Assembly: GCA_029267335.1 (NCBI GenBank)
Contig: JAJUJC010000004.1
Location: 124,001 to 188,000, forward strand
Source: Intestinibacillus massiliensis
GTDB lineage: Bacteria > Bacillota > Clostridia > Oscillospirales > Butyricicoccaceae
Length of the DNA stretch: 64,000 nucleotides
Direction: 5' to 3'
Below are positions 53,463 through 62,776 of this stretch, one piece after another. The notes below the pieces were generated by a model. The model was not told where the DNA came from and made no database searches. It was given only the letters and a program-made list of their open reading frames with translations. A program made the position numbers and the translations under genes. Numbering within the stretch: position 1 is the first letter of the stretch; each line of letters starts with the position of its first letter.

Positions 53463-54698
53463 ATGAAACAACTTTTCCGACGCGGGGCACTTGCCCTTGT
53501 CCTCGTGCTCGGGCTGTGTACGCAGGGCTTCGCCGAGGACGGTACGCTTGCCGCGCCGCCCGCGCGACGCGTGCAGGAGCTTAGCCTGACTGGTGTGGAA
53601 CGCAGCGTGCGCGACAGCAACCCGACCGTGCGCTCGCTGCAAGCGACCGTCGCGTCGATCGGCTCGTCCTCGCTCGGTGCGGGCTTTGCGGCGCAGTCGG
53701 CGCAGCTTACCGCACAGATCGACAGCTATCAAAAACTCATCGACAGCATGCAGAGCGCGGCAGGCAGCACCTCGGATACCGCGCTTCAGCAAACCTATGC
53801 GAGCCATATCGCGGTCATGCAGGGCAATGTCGCGAGTTTACAGGGCACGCTTGCGAGTCTGCCCACGAGGCAGATGATGACGCAGACCCAGATCGACGAC
53901 GCGCGCGCGACCTTGCAGCGTCAGACGGACAACGTGGCAAATCAGCTTGCGATGGGCGCGCAGAGCGCACTCATCACGATGCAGTCGCTCAAATATTCCG
54001 CCGCCGGACTGACGCGCACGATCGCCGCGCTCGACCGTCAGCTTGGTGTGCTCGACACACAGCTTGCGCGCGGCATGGTCAGCCGTTTGCAGGTCGACAC
54101 GCTGCGGCGTCAACGTGAATCGCTTGCGACCACACTGTCCTCGCTGCAAAACCAGCAGGAAAATCTGGGCGGACAGCTCGCGCTGCTGTGCGGCTACGGT
54201 GCGGAAACGCTCGTGCGCCCGTCCGCGCTGCCGCTCGTGACCGACAAGCAGATCCGCGCGATGCGCTACGACAGCGACGCCGCGCTTGCGCTGCAAAACA
54301 GCTTCACCGTGTGGACGAAGCAGGTCGATGTGTGGAACACGTCCAACAAAAAGGACGACAGCATCCGCAGCTCGGTCGATGCGCTCGAGAGCGCACAGAC
54401 CGCGCTCGCCGCGGAGCGCGAATCGGTCGGCGTGCGCTTCCGCGCGGCATATGACGCGGTCGCGGTCAAGCAGACCGCCATCAGCGCACAGCAGGCGGCA
54501 GCGGACAAAGCGGCGCGCGATCTGATGGTGGCGCGTGTGCAGTACGCACGCGGCGCGCTGCCGCAGCTTGCGTACTTACAGGTCAAGGATACGGCGGACA
54601 GCGCTGCGGACGCAGTCGAGACCGCAAAGATCGACCTCATTTCCGCATATAACCGCTACGAATGGGCCAAACGCGGTCTGCTGACCGCAAACGCATGA
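53463..54698 (+). CDS. TolC-like exported coiled-coil protein 1
   Basis: 411 residues. A signal peptide (hydrophobic about 9-22, cut near GFA) is followed by long Ala/Gln/Leu-rich helices in two halves. The C-terminal half ends LPQLAYLQVKDTADSAAD then KIDLISAYNRYEWAKRG, the pattern of TolC/OEP-family proteins (paired helical hairpins ending in a Tyr-Trp motif). In Gram-negatives TolC is the outer-membrane exit duct; here it would be exported or wall-associated. It is the first of two adjacent paralogues. ATG 53463 has AGGAGG upstream. Confidence 0.82.
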   Translation: MKQLFRRGALALVLVLGLCTQGFAEDGTLAAPPARRVQELSLTGVERSVRDSNPTVRSLQATVASIGSSSLGAGFAAQSAQLTAQIDSYQKLIDSMQSAAGSTSDTALQQTYASHIAVMQGNVASLQGTLASLPTRQMMTQTQIDDARATLQRQTDNVANQLAMGAQSALITMQSLKYSAAGLTRTIAALDRQLGVLDTQLARGMVSRLQVDTLRRQRESLATTLSSLQNQQENLGGQLALLCGYGAETLVRPSALPLVTDKQIRAMRYDSDAALALQNSFTVWTKQVDVWNTSNKKDDSIRSSVDALESAQTALAAERESVGVRFRAAYDAVAVKQTAISAQQAAADKAARDLMVARVQYARGALPQLAYLQVKDTADSAADAVETAKIDLISAYNRYEWAKRGLLTANA

Positions 54699-54712
54699 CG
54701 GAGGGAAACACC

Positions 54713-55957
54713 ATGAAACAACCGATCGCGCTCGCACTGACCGCCGTGCTCGCGGCAGGGCTGTGCGCGCCCGCTTCCGCGGCGAACACGACCGCCGCAC
54801 AGACGACCACACCCGCAGTCAAGACCTTGCGCTTTGATGAGCTTGAGCGCACCGTGCGCGAAAACAACCTGTCGGTCAAGGCGCTGACACAGCAGCTCAA
54901 GAGCGTGGAGGAGACCAAGGTCAGCACAAGCTATGACAACCAGTATTTCACGCTCGAGCAGCAGATGAGCCAGTATCAGGCGCAGATCAACGAACTGGAT
55001 GCCGCCATTTCCGCGCTCGGCACGGATGCGGCAAATGACGCGCTGTGCAAGACGCTCATCGCACAGCGCAGTGCGCTGCAAGGCAGTCTGCGCGCGCTTC
55101 AGGTCTCCTACGGCGACCTGAAGGACAGCGAGGACAACGCAGCCGATAAGCATAAGGACACCGTGACCGCAACGCAGCGGCAGGTCGCCAATGCCGCTGA
55201 CCTGCTGTGTTTCGGTGCACAGAACACCTTTGTGTCGCTGCACACGCTTGCGGTGTCGCAGAGCGAAATGACCTGTTCTCTCGCCGAGCTTGACCGCAGC
55301 ATCGCCATCCTGCGTGCACAGGTGCGCCGCGGCATGGCGGGCGCGCTCGACCTGCTCGCGCTGCAAAGCCAACGTGAAACGCTGCTTGCCAATCAGAAAA
55401 CACTTGAAGTACAGCGTGCAAACCTGCAAAACAGTCTCGCCGTGCAGTGCGGACTGGGCGCGGATACCAAGCTTGAACTCACCGCGCTGCCCGAGGTCAC
55501 CGCCGAGCAGCTTGCCGCGATGAACTACGATCAAGACCTCGCCGAGGCGCTCAAAAACAGTTACTCCATCTGGGCGAAGCAGGACGCGGCGCAGCAGGCG
55601 TCTGACGACTACGAAAACGACGTGACCGACAACATTTACGCGTACGAAGCTGCAAAAATCACCGCGCAAGCCGAACCGGACAATGTCAAGACCGCGTTCC
55701 GTCAGCTTTACAATGCCGTGCGCGACAAGAAGAGTGCACTCGACGCGGCAAACGCGGATGCCGCGCAGGGCAGCAAGACCTTTGCATCCAAGCAGGTGCA
55801 GTACACGCGCGGCGCGCTCTCCAAAAACGACTATTTGCAGGCGCAGGACACCTTTGCCGCGCTTGAGCGCGCGCAGACCAATGCTAAAATCAATCTTCTG
55901 ACCGCGTACAACCAGTATAACTGGGCAAAACGCGGCGTGATGAACACCAACGCATGA
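54713..55957 (+). CDS. TolC-like exported coiled-coil protein 2
   Basis: 414 residues, a paralogue of the preceding gene. A signal peptide (cut near ASA) is followed by LRFDELERTVRENNLSVKAL, matching the usual OEP N-terminal helix, then long helical hairpins. It ends KINLLTAYNQYNWAKRGVMN, very close to the end of protein 1. The pair aligns over its length by eye but has diverged, so it is an old duplication. The ATG follows GGAGGG. It is 14 bp after protein 1 and 17 bp before the adaptor gene. Confidence 0.82.
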   Translation: MKQPIALALTAVLAAGLCAPASAANTTAAQTTTPAVKTLRFDELERTVRENNLSVKALTQQLKSVEETKVSTSYDNQYFTLEQQMSQYQAQINELDAAISALGTDAANDALCKTLIAQRSALQGSLRALQVSYGDLKDSEDNAADKHKDTVTATQRQVANAADLLCFGAQNTFVSLHTLAVSQSEMTCSLAELDRSIAILRAQVRRGMAGALDLLALQSQRETLLANQKTLEVQRANLQNSLAVQCGLGADTKLELTALPEVTAEQLAAMNYDQDLAEALKNSYSIWAKQDAAQQASDDYENDVTDNIYAYEAAKITAQAEPDNVKTAFRQLYNAVRDKKSALDAANADAAQGSKTFASKQVQYTRGALSKNDYLQAQDTFAALERAQTNAKINLLTAYNQYNWAKRGVMNTNA

Positions 55958-55974
55958 GTTTGGGAGGAATGACA

Positions 55975-57285
55975 ATGAAGCATACACGTTTGCCGGCGCT
56001 CGCGCTGGCGGGTCTGCTGCTGCTCGGCGCGGCGGGCTGCGGCAAGACGGAATCCACACAGACCGCCGCCCCCAAGGGCACGCCGGTCGAGGTGCAGCCG
56101 GTCGCATCGGGCGATATGTCCGCGCAAAACGCGCTCGCCGGCACGGTCACCGCCGTCAAGGAAGTGCAGGTGTTCCCGATGCTCGCGGGACGGGTCACAA
56201 CGCTGAACGTCGCGGAGGGCGACACTGTGCAGGCAGGCCAACTGCTCTTTGAGGTCGACACCTCGACCGTGACGAGCACCTACGCCTCGCTGCAACAAAG
56301 CTACAACGCGACCAAGCAGGCCACCGACCAGTCGATCGCGAACGCGCAGCTCGGTGTGCAGCGCGCGCAGATTGCACTCGATCAGGCGCAGACCGCACTC
56401 GACAACACCAAAGCGATGCTTGAAGTCGGCGCCGCGAGCGAGCAGCAGCTCACCACCGCACAGCAGGCGGTCACAAACGCGCAGGTCGGCGTGCAGCAGG
56501 CACAGGCGGGCGTGCAGCAGGCGCAGGCGCAGCAGCAGGCGTCGCTTGCGCAGGTCTCCGCAAGCATGGCGCAGATCCAGGCACAAGCAAAGCTCGGCAC
56601 GGTCACCGCGCCGGTCTCCGGACTGGTCACGACAGTCAATTTGCAGCGCGGCGGCATGGCGGCACAGTCCGCGCCCGCGGTCATCATTGCGGAGGGCGGC
56701 AACGTCCAACTTACGGTCGCGGTCAGCGAGACCGTGCTTGCGGGCTTAAAAATCGGGGACAGCGCGTCGTGCACGCTCGAGTCGGTCTCCAAGGAGCCGA
56801 TGAACGCGACCATCACGACGATCGCAAACGCGTCCAACCCGCAAACCAAGCTGTATGACGTGACGCTCTCCCTGCCGAGCGGGGTAAAGCCGCCCATCGG
56901 TGCATTCGCGAACGTCACGCTCTACACCGATAAGCGCGACAACGCCATTCGCATCCCGACCGAAGCCATCCTGACCGACGGCGAAACACAGTATGTCTTT
57001 GTCGTGACCGATCAGCAGCCTGCGCAGACGGCGGACGCGGCACAGACCGAGACCGACGACAGCAAGGCGAAGGACGACAAAACAGCGAACAAGGATGCCG
57101 CGGACACGCAGGAGCAGCCCATCACCCACTGGGCGAAGAAGGTCACGGTCACGACCGGACTGGTCGGTGACGGCGTGACCGAGATCACGAGCGGGCTGAC
57201 GCGCGGACAGCGTCTGGTCGTCAAGGGACAGAGCTATCTGTCCGACGGTGCAGGCGTCCGCATCGTGACCGGAAAGGATGCATAA
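55975..57285 (+). CDS. RND efflux periplasmic-adaptor-type lipoprotein (HlyD/AcrA family)
   Basis: 436 residues. Lipobox LLGAAGC (Cys22) anchors it outside the membrane. A biotinyl-lipoyl half (GRVTTLNVAEGDTVQAGQ) leads into a very Gln/Ala-rich helical hairpin (about 100-200), back to the lipoyl half (LGTVTAPVSGLVTTVNLQRG), then beta-barrel and membrane-proximal domains. An Asp/Lys-rich insert (about 345-375) interrupts the last domain. ATG 55975 is chosen with GGGAGG upstream. It bridges the RND pump to the TolC-like partner. Confidence 0.93.
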   Translation: MKHTRLPALALAGLLLLGAAGCGKTESTQTAAPKGTPVEVQPVASGDMSAQNALAGTVTAVKEVQVFPMLAGRVTTLNVAEGDTVQAGQLLFEVDTSTVTSTYASLQQSYNATKQATDQSIANAQLGVQRAQIALDQAQTALDNTKAMLEVGAASEQQLTTAQQAVTNAQVGVQQAQAGVQQAQAQQQASLAQVSASMAQIQAQAKLGTVTAPVSGLVTTVNLQRGGMAAQSAPAVIIAEGGNVQLTVAVSETVLAGLKIGDSASCTLESVSKEPMNATITTIANASNPQTKLYDVTLSLPSGVKPPIGAFANVTLYTDKRDNAIRIPTEAILTDGETQYVFVVTDQQPAQTADAAQTETDDSKAKDDKTANKDAADTQEQPITHWAKKVTVTTGLVGDGVTEITSGLTRGQRLVVKGQSYLSDGAGVRIVTGKDA

Positions 57286-57288
57286 GGC

Positions 57289-60200
57289 ATGAAAATTGCG
57301 GAATTTTGCATCAAGCACAAGGTCACGACCATTCTTTCCTTCATTATGGTGGTCATTTTCGGTCTGATGACGTTCGGCTCGCTGCCGCTCGCGCTCATGC
57401 CGTCCATCGACCTGCCCATGGCGATCGTCACGACGACCTATGTGGGCGCAGGTCCGGAGGAAATCGAAAATCTGGTCACGAAGCCCCTTGAAGAAGCATG
57501 CGCGCGCGTTGCGGGCATGGATACGCTGCAATCGCGCTCGCAGGAAAACGCGAGCCTTGTCATGGTCACCTTTGCCGACGGCACGGATATGGATCAGGCG
57601 CTCGTCGACCTGCGCGAAAAGGTCGACCTTGCGAAATCCGTCCTGCCGGACGACGCATCCGCACCGACCGTTATGAAGATGGACGTCGACGCGATGCCGG
57701 TCGTCGTCATCGGTCTCAAGGGCGCGGATCTCGCGCAGCTTCAGTCCATCGCACAGGACGATGTGTCCCCCGTGCTCGAACGCATCGACGGCGTTGCGTC
57801 GGTCAGTATCACAGGCGGCTATGAAAACGAGATCTCGGTCGACACCTACGCCGGCCGCATGCACGGCTACGGTCTGTCGGTCGCGTATCTCGCGCAGATG
57901 CTCGGCGCGGATAACGTCGCGATGCCCGCGGGCGAGGTGGACAACGGCAGCCACACGCTGTCCGTGCGCACCGACGGCGAGTACAAGTCGGTCGACGATG
58001 TCGCAAACACCCTCATCCCGCTGCCCAAGGGTGGCACGGTGCGTCTGGGCGAGGTCGCCAAGGTGTCGATGCAGCCGAAAAAGCAGACCGCGATCGCCAA
58101 GGTCGACGGTGCGCCGTGTGTCATGCTGTCGGTCAGCAAGCAGTCCGGCGTGAACACCGTACAGGTGGCAAACCGCGTCAAGGACGCCATGGCGGGACTG
58201 ACAAAGGACAATCCGACCCTGAGCTGGAATTTGGTGCTCGACCAGTCGGAGTACATCAACCAGACCGTGGAATCGGTCATCCAGAATATCGTGCTCGGCG
58301 TTGTACTTGCTGCACTCGTGCTGCTCGTGTTCCTGCGCGATTTCGGCGCGACCGCGGTCATTTCGGTGTCCATGCCGGTGTGTATCATCTCGGTGTTCCT
58401 CATCATGCGCGCGCTCAATATCACGATGAACATGATGTCGCTCGGTGGCATGGCGATGGGCGTGGGCATGATCGTCGATAACTCGATCGTCGTGCTCGAA
58501 AATATCTTCCGCTTCCGCTCGGACGGCTACAGCCGCTGGGACGCGTGCACCAAGGGCGCGGCGGAGGTCTCGCTGGCAATCAGCGCCTCCACGCTCACGA
58601 CCGTTGCGGTCTTTCTGCCCATCGGTCTGTCGGGCGGTATGGCGGGCATGATGTTTAAGGAGTTCTGCATCACGATCGTCGCGCTGCTCATGGCGTCGCT
58701 CGTCATCGCGCTCACGCTTGTGCCGCTGCTGTGCTATATCACAATGGATCGCGGACGCCGTCGTTTGCGCGTACCCAACACAACGGGCGATCTGGTCGAC
58801 CGTCCGCTCATGCGCCGCTATAAAAGCGTGCTGCGTTTCCTCCTGACCCGACGCTCGGTCGCGGTCATCGTGTCGTTCGCCATGATCGCGGTGTTCATCG
58901 TGTCCATCTTCGCGGCGGGCGTTGAGCTCATTCCGGAGACCGACCAGGGCGAGATCTCCATCTCGGTCAGCATGCCGGTCGGCGCGGAAATGGAAGAGAC
59001 CGCGCGCATCGAGGACCGCATCACGGGTATCATCCAGAAAACCGTGCCCGAGCTTGACAGCCTGTACTACTCGACGAGCAGCATGTCCCCGTTCGGCGGG
59101 AGCGGCGCGAGCGTCACGGTGCAGCTCGTCGATCTTGCAAAGCGCGAACGCTCCGCGATGCAGGTGGCAGACAGTCTGCGCCGTGACCTTGCGGACATCG
59201 CGGGCTGCGAGCTGTCGGTTTCGACCGCGTCGACCATGTCGATGTCGTCGACCGGCTCCCCCATCGACATTGAACTGTCGGGCGATGATTACACCGCGCT
59301 GACGCGTGCGGGCGACGATCTCGTCGAGCGCATCTCCGCGCTGCCCGACGCGGTCGAGGTCAAAAGTTCGGCGGCGGACGAAGTGCCGCGTGTCAAGGTT
59401 TCCATCAACCGTGCCAACGCCACGCGCTTTGGTCTGACCGCGGCGACGATCGGTGCAGCGGTGCGCGGCTCGCTCAACGGCTCGACCGCGACCACGCTCA
59501 AGATCGCCGGCGACGAATATGACATCACCGTGCGCGGCGACGAGACCTCCAAGGCAAGTCTGGACGCGCTCAAGGCGGTCGCCATCCCGACACAGACCGG
59601 CGGCACCGTGCCGCTTTCCCTCGTCGCGGATGTCAAGACCGAGCTTGCCCCCCAGATGATCACGCGCATGAACCAGAGCCGCACCATCACGGTCACGGGC
59701 GACAGCCTGTCCGGCAATACGGTCGAGTTGAACAAGGCAGTCAGCCAGATCATGAGCGAGTATCAGCTTCCCGAGGGCGTGCGCTCGGAGACCGGCGGCG
59801 AAATGAAGGACATGGCGGAATCGTTCACGACGCTCGGCATGGCGCTCATCGTCGCACTCGGTCTGGTCTATTTCGTGCTCGCAAGCCAGTTTGAATCCTT
59901 TGTGCTGCCGGTCATCATCATGATGATCCTGCCCATCGGTCTGCTCGGCGCGATGTTCGGGCTGCCCATCACGGGCAATAAAATTTCCATGGTGTCGCTG
60001 CTCGGCGTCATCATTCTTGCGGGCACGGTCGTCAACTCGTCCATCGTGCTCATCGACTACATCCAGACCCGCCGCGGGCGCGGCGAGGACAAGGACACCG
60101 CGATCCTGAACGCGTGCCCACGCCGCGTGCGTCCGGTGCTCATGACCACGCTCACGACCATCCTCGGTCTCGTGCCGATGGCGCTGTCCCACGGCGAGGG

Positions 60201-60402
60201 TGCGGAGCTCATGCGCCCGATGGCAGTCGTCATGATCGCGGGCATGGTCATCTCGACCGTAGTCACACTGGTGTTCACACCGGTGTACTATTCGCTGGTC
60301 GACAGCCTGACCTCGCGTTTTCGTAAAAAGCACCTGCCGCAGGACCCCAGGCAGGATATTCCGGGCTATCTGCCCGAAAAGGGAGAGGAAAGCCTTGTCT
60401 GA
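57289..60402 (+). CDS. RND family efflux transporter permease
   Basis: 1037 residues, the full AcrB/MMPL-unlike HAE-type length with twelve membrane helices and two large external loops. N-terminal IVTTTYVGAGPEEIENLVTKP and AGMDTLQSRSQENASLV, the central TM4 block GMAMGVGMIVDNSIVVLENI and the C-terminal half repeat (ILAGTVVNSSIVLIDYIQ) are hallmark features. It is a proton-driven exporter of drugs or lipophilic compounds. It is 3 bp after the adaptor gene and overlaps the TetR gene by 8 bp. Confidence 0.95.
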   Translation: MKIAEFCIKHKVTTILSFIMVVIFGLMTFGSLPLALMPSIDLPMAIVTTTYVGAGPEEIENLVTKPLEEACARVAGMDTLQSRSQENASLVMVTFADGTDMDQALVDLREKVDLAKSVLPDDASAPTVMKMDVDAMPVVVIGLKGADLAQLQSIAQDDVSPVLERIDGVASVSITGGYENEISVDTYAGRMHGYGLSVAYLAQMLGADNVAMPAGEVDNGSHTLSVRTDGEYKSVDDVANTLIPLPKGGTVRLGEVAKVSMQPKKQTAIAKVDGAPCVMLSVSKQSGVNTVQVANRVKDAMAGLTKDNPTLSWNLVLDQSEYINQTVESVIQNIVLGVVLAALVLLVFLRDFGATAVISVSMPVCIISVFLIMRALNITMNMMSLGGMAMGVGMIVDNSIVVLENIFRFRSDGYSRWDACTKGAAEVSLAISASTLTTVAVFLPIGLSGGMAGMMFKEFCITIVALLMASLVIALTLVPLLCYITMDRGRRRLRVPNTTGDLVDRPLMRRYKSVLRFLLTRRSVAVIVSFAMIAVFIVSIFAAGVELIPETDQGEISISVSMPVGAEMEETARIEDRITGIIQKTVPELDSLYYSTSSMSPFGGSGASVTVQLVDLAKRERSAMQVADSLRRDLADIAGCELSVSTASTMSMSSTGSPIDIELSGDDYTALTRAGDDLVERISALPDAVEVKSSAADEVPRVKVSINRANATRFGLTAATIGAAVRGSLNGSTATTLKIAGDEYDITVRGDETSKASLDALKAVAIPTQTGGTVPLSLVADVKTELAPQMITRMNQSRTITVTGDSLSGNTVELNKAVSQIMSEYQLPEGVRSETGGEMKDMAESFTTLGMALIVALGLVYFVLASQFESFVLPVIIMMILPIGLLGAMFGLPITGNKISMVSLLGVIILAGTVVNSSIVLIDYIQTRRGRGEDKDTAILNACPRRVRPVLMTTLTTILGLVPMALSHGEGAELMRPMAVVMIAGMVISTVVTLVFTPVYYSLVDSLTSRFRKKHLPQDPRQDIPGYLPEKGEESLV

Positions 60403-60967
60403 CATCAGAGACAGCCGCCGCGCCGCGATCGCGCACGCGGCGTGCATGGAATTTGGTACGCACGGCTATGAACGCGCAAACATCGCCGCCATCGCCAAGC
60501 GCGCTGGGATCGGAAAATCGACGATCTACGAATACTATCCCTCCAAGGAAGCGCTACTCGGTGCGGTAGGAGAATGGGCGTTTGAAACCGCGGCAGAACG
60601 CATCCACAAGGTGCTCGCACCCGATGTGGACTTTCGCAGCATGGCACACCAGTATATCGAGGTCATGCGCGACATCATCCGCCACACCGGTGCGGGTATG
60701 GTCATGCTGCACAGCGATGGTCGCGCGTTCGCAATCATACGCGCGTATGCAAACCGCTTCCGGGACTTTATCGTCAGCAACCTCGAAAGCGCGGTTGTTC
60801 GCGCACAGCAGCGCGGCGAGATTGCGCGCGATATTGACGCCCACGCCGCGGCTTCGCTGGTAGCAGTGCTGTCCGGTCCCATTTTGTCGGTCGACGACGC
60901 GGACTGGGAGCGCAATATCGCACTCATGGAGGATGTGCTGTTCCGCGGACTCGATCCGCGCACATAA
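60395..60967 (+). CDS. TetR family regulator of the RND operon
   Basis: 190 residues. The helix-turn-helix reads FGTHGYERANIAAIAKRAGI then GKSTIYEYYPSKEALL; the C-terminal ligand domain is unremarkable. TTG 60395 with GAGAGGAAA upstream is the start, 8 bp inside the pump gene. Being the last gene of the operon and given the 26-bp palindrome at its promoter, it is inferred to be a self-limiting repressor relieved by a pump substrate. Confidence 0.93.
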   Translation: MSDIRDSRRAAIAHAACMEFGTHGYERANIAAIAKRAGIGKSTIYEYYPSKEALLGAVGEWAFETAAERIHKVLAPDVDFRSMAHQYIEVMRDIIRHTGAGMVMLHSDGRAFAIIRAYANRFRDFIVSNLESAVVRAQQRGEIARDIDAHAAASLVAVLSGPILSVDDADWERNIALMEDVLFRGLDPRT

Positions 60968-60971
60968 TCTC

Positions 60972-61012
60972 AAAAAGGCAGGCGACCCATAAGGATCGCC
61001 TGCCTTTTTTCC
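60972..61012 (+). terminator. Terminator of the RND operon
   Basis: AAAAAGGCAGGCGA / TCGCCTGCCTTTTTT stem with an 11-nt loop, right after the TetR stop codon. Confidence 0.9.
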
Positions 61013-61049
61013 ATCCGTGCGGTGAAAGACATGCTCCGCACCATTTTAC

Positions 61050-61102
61050 AAAAAAGCACAAGACCACACAGTACTCAGCCTGTGCGGTCTTGTGCTTTTT
61101 TT
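61050..61102 (-). terminator. Terminator after the second TetR gene
   Basis: Long arms AAAAAAGCACAAGACC..CACAG and CTGTG..GGTCTTGTGCTTTTTT; on the minus strand the A run gives the U tract, 7 bp past the stop at 61109. Confidence 0.9.
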
Positions 61103-61108
61103 ACTGCA

Positions 61109-61672
61109 TTACAGTTCCATCCGTTCGACGGTCTTACCAAGCAGCTCGTCCATCATATCGACGAGCACGGCCTTCGGCGGCGGATTGGGGTCGGCAAGCC
61201 ATTTCTCGATCATACATACTGCGCCGCCCGCGATGAATCGCGCGACATAACGGTCGTACTGCTTTGCCTTGCTCTGCAAAATCATCATGCGGCTCTCTTC
61301 TACGATCACCATCATCTTTGCCTCAAAGCTGACCGCACCGGATGCGCGCAGCAGTGAACGCACGAGCGTGCTGTTTTCATCGACAAAATCGACCGCGCGC
61401 TTGAGCATCGGACGCAACGCGGGGCGGTCAAAGCTCGGCAGACTGTCCTCGACCATCGCACGGAAATCCTCGATCATCTCGTTTTCGATCTTTTCGCGCA
61501 GGTCATACACGTCGCGATAATGGACATAGAACGTACCGCGGTTGATGTCCGCGCGCTCCACCAGATCGGTCACGGTGATGTCCTTGAATTCCTTCTCCTG
61601 CATCAGTTCCGCGAGCGCCTGCCGCAGCAGCCGCTTGGTGCGCCGGATGCGTTTATCTTCCACTTCCGCCAT
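61109..61672 (-). CDS. TetR/AcrR family regulator
   Basis: 187 residues. The N-terminal RIRRTKRLLRQALAELMQEK and helix-turn-helix DITVTDLVERADINRGTFYV then HYRDVYDLRE are typical of the DhaS/FatR-like TetR subgroup with a TetR_C_33-type C-terminus (FIAGGAVCMIEKWLADP). It is convergent with the RND operon, so it might act on that operon, but a local dyad at 61761-61775 suggests it controls itself. Target and ligand unknown. Confidence 0.92.
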   Translation of the reverse strand: MAEVEDKRIRRTKRLLRQALAELMQEKEFKDITVTDLVERADINRGTFYVHYRDVYDLREKIENEMIEDFRAMVEDSLPSFDRPALRPMLKRAVDFVDENSTLVRSLLRASGAVSFEAKMMVIVEESRMMILQSKAKQYDRYVARFIAGGAVCMIEKWLADPNPPPKAVLVDMMDELLGKTVERMEL

Positions 61673-61751
61673 CTATCTTCCCTCCGTTCGCAGGTGTGTG
61701 CTTCACGGACACAAGGGGCATTTTGTCCGTCTGCCGCATTCTGTGTTCTTA

Positions 61752-61779
61752 TTTATAGAGTATCACGCATTGATAACAA
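61752..61779 (-). promoter_or_regulatory. Promoter and dyad of the second TetR gene
   Basis: On the minus strand TTGTTA (61774-61779), 16-bp spacer, TATAAA (61752-61757). TATCA-cgcat-TGATA (61761-61775) lies within the spacer, a likely autoregulatory operator. Confidence 0.55.
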
Positions 61780-61845
61780 ACGCAATATCTGTTTTCCCAA
61801 TCATTGGTGTTTTTTCTGCGTTGGTCGTGTGCGTCTCTGCGCGCA

Positions 61846-61873
61846 CCCCGCTCGCGTGCGGCGCATAGCATGA
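61846..61873 (+). promoter_or_regulatory. Sigma-K-like promoter of dpaAB
   Basis: ACC (61846-61848), 16-bp spacer, CATAGCATG (from 61865), 27 bp before the dpaA start. It fits the Bacillus sigma-K pattern except at the last -10 positions. Dipicolinate synthase genes are sigma-K controlled in Bacillus. Confidence 0.45.
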
Positions 61874-61894
61874 TGTAAGAGGGGAGGAATTTTT

Positions 61895-62776
61895 ATGAAA
61901 AAAGCGGTGGCGCTCGCGGTCGCCGGCGGTGATGAACGTCAGGTCTTTCTGGCGCGGCTGCTGCATGCGGACGGTCACGAGGTCTCCACCTACGCGCTCG
62001 AACGGCAGACCCTCGGCGAGCCTGCGCTGCGCGTCATTCATGAACCCGTGCGCGAGCTACATACCATGCGCGCGATCATACTGCCCGTGCCTGTGGTACA
62101 GGGCGAACATCATCTCAACGCGCCGCTGTCCAATGCGCCGCACCGCATCGACGAACTGCTCGACGCGCTGCCCTCGGGCATGTTGGTGCTCGGCGGCGCG
62201 ATCAGTCCCGCAGTGCGCACCCGCGCGGAAACCAACGGTCTGCATATGATCGATTATCTTGCGCGGGACGAACTCGCCATTCGCAACGCGGTGCCGACCG
62301 CGGAGGGCGCGATCCAGATCGCGATGGAAGAACTGCCGATCACGCTGCACGGCGCGCGTGTGCTCGTCGTGGGCAACGGCCGCATCGGGCGTGCACTGTC
62401 GCGGCGACTGGCATGCCTGGGCGCGCTCGTCAGTGTGTCTGCACGCTCAAACGCGGACTTTGCGCGCATTGAATCAAACGGTCTGACCGCGCTCGACACC
62501 CGCGCGCTCGCGGGGCATCTGGCAGACTTCGACGCAATATTTAACACCGTTCCGGTACGCGTGATCGGTTTGGCGGAACTGAGCGAGCTGCGCGCGGACT
62601 GTCTCATCGTCGATCTGGCATCCAAGCCGGGCGGCGTTGATCTGACGAGCGCGGGCAAACTGGGGCGCAAGGCGATCTGGGCGCTGTCCCTGCCCGGCAA
62701 GGTCGCGCCGCTCAGCGCCGCAAAGGCGATCCGCGACACCGTATACAACATCCTGCGTGAGGAGGGAATCCTGTGA
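61895..62776 (+). CDS. dpaA: Dipicolinate synthase subunit A
   Basis: 293 residues. DpaA (SpoVFA) is the NAD(P)-binding subunit that helps make dipicolinic acid from dihydrodipicolinate in the mother cell for the spore core. The N-terminus AVALAVAGGDERQVFLARLL carries the GGDxRQ family motif, and the Rossmann site is VLVVGNGRIGRALSRRL. The C-terminal ALSLPGKVAPLSAAKAI is also characteristic. GGGGAGG lies upstream of the ATG. It overlaps dpaB by 4 bp. It shows the organism makes DPA-containing spores. Confidence 0.96.
   Translation: MKKAVALAVAGGDERQVFLARLLHADGHEVSTYALERQTLGEPALRVIHEPVRELHTMRAIILPVPVVQGEHHLNAPLSNAPHRIDELLDALPSGMLVLGGAISPAVRTRAETNGLHMIDYLARDELAIRNAVPTAEGAIQIAMEELPITLHGARVLVVGNGRIGRALSRRLACLGALVSVSARSNADFARIESNGLTALDTRALAGHLADFDAIFNTVPVRVIGLAELSELRADCLIVDLASKPGGVDLTSAGKLGRKAIWALSLPGKVAPLSAAKAIRDTVYNILREEGIL

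Noticed and set aside
56746-60447. 1233-codon minus-strand open frame opposite the RND pump
   Set aside because: His/Arg/Asp-rich shadow translation of the pump gene with no recognisable protein character.
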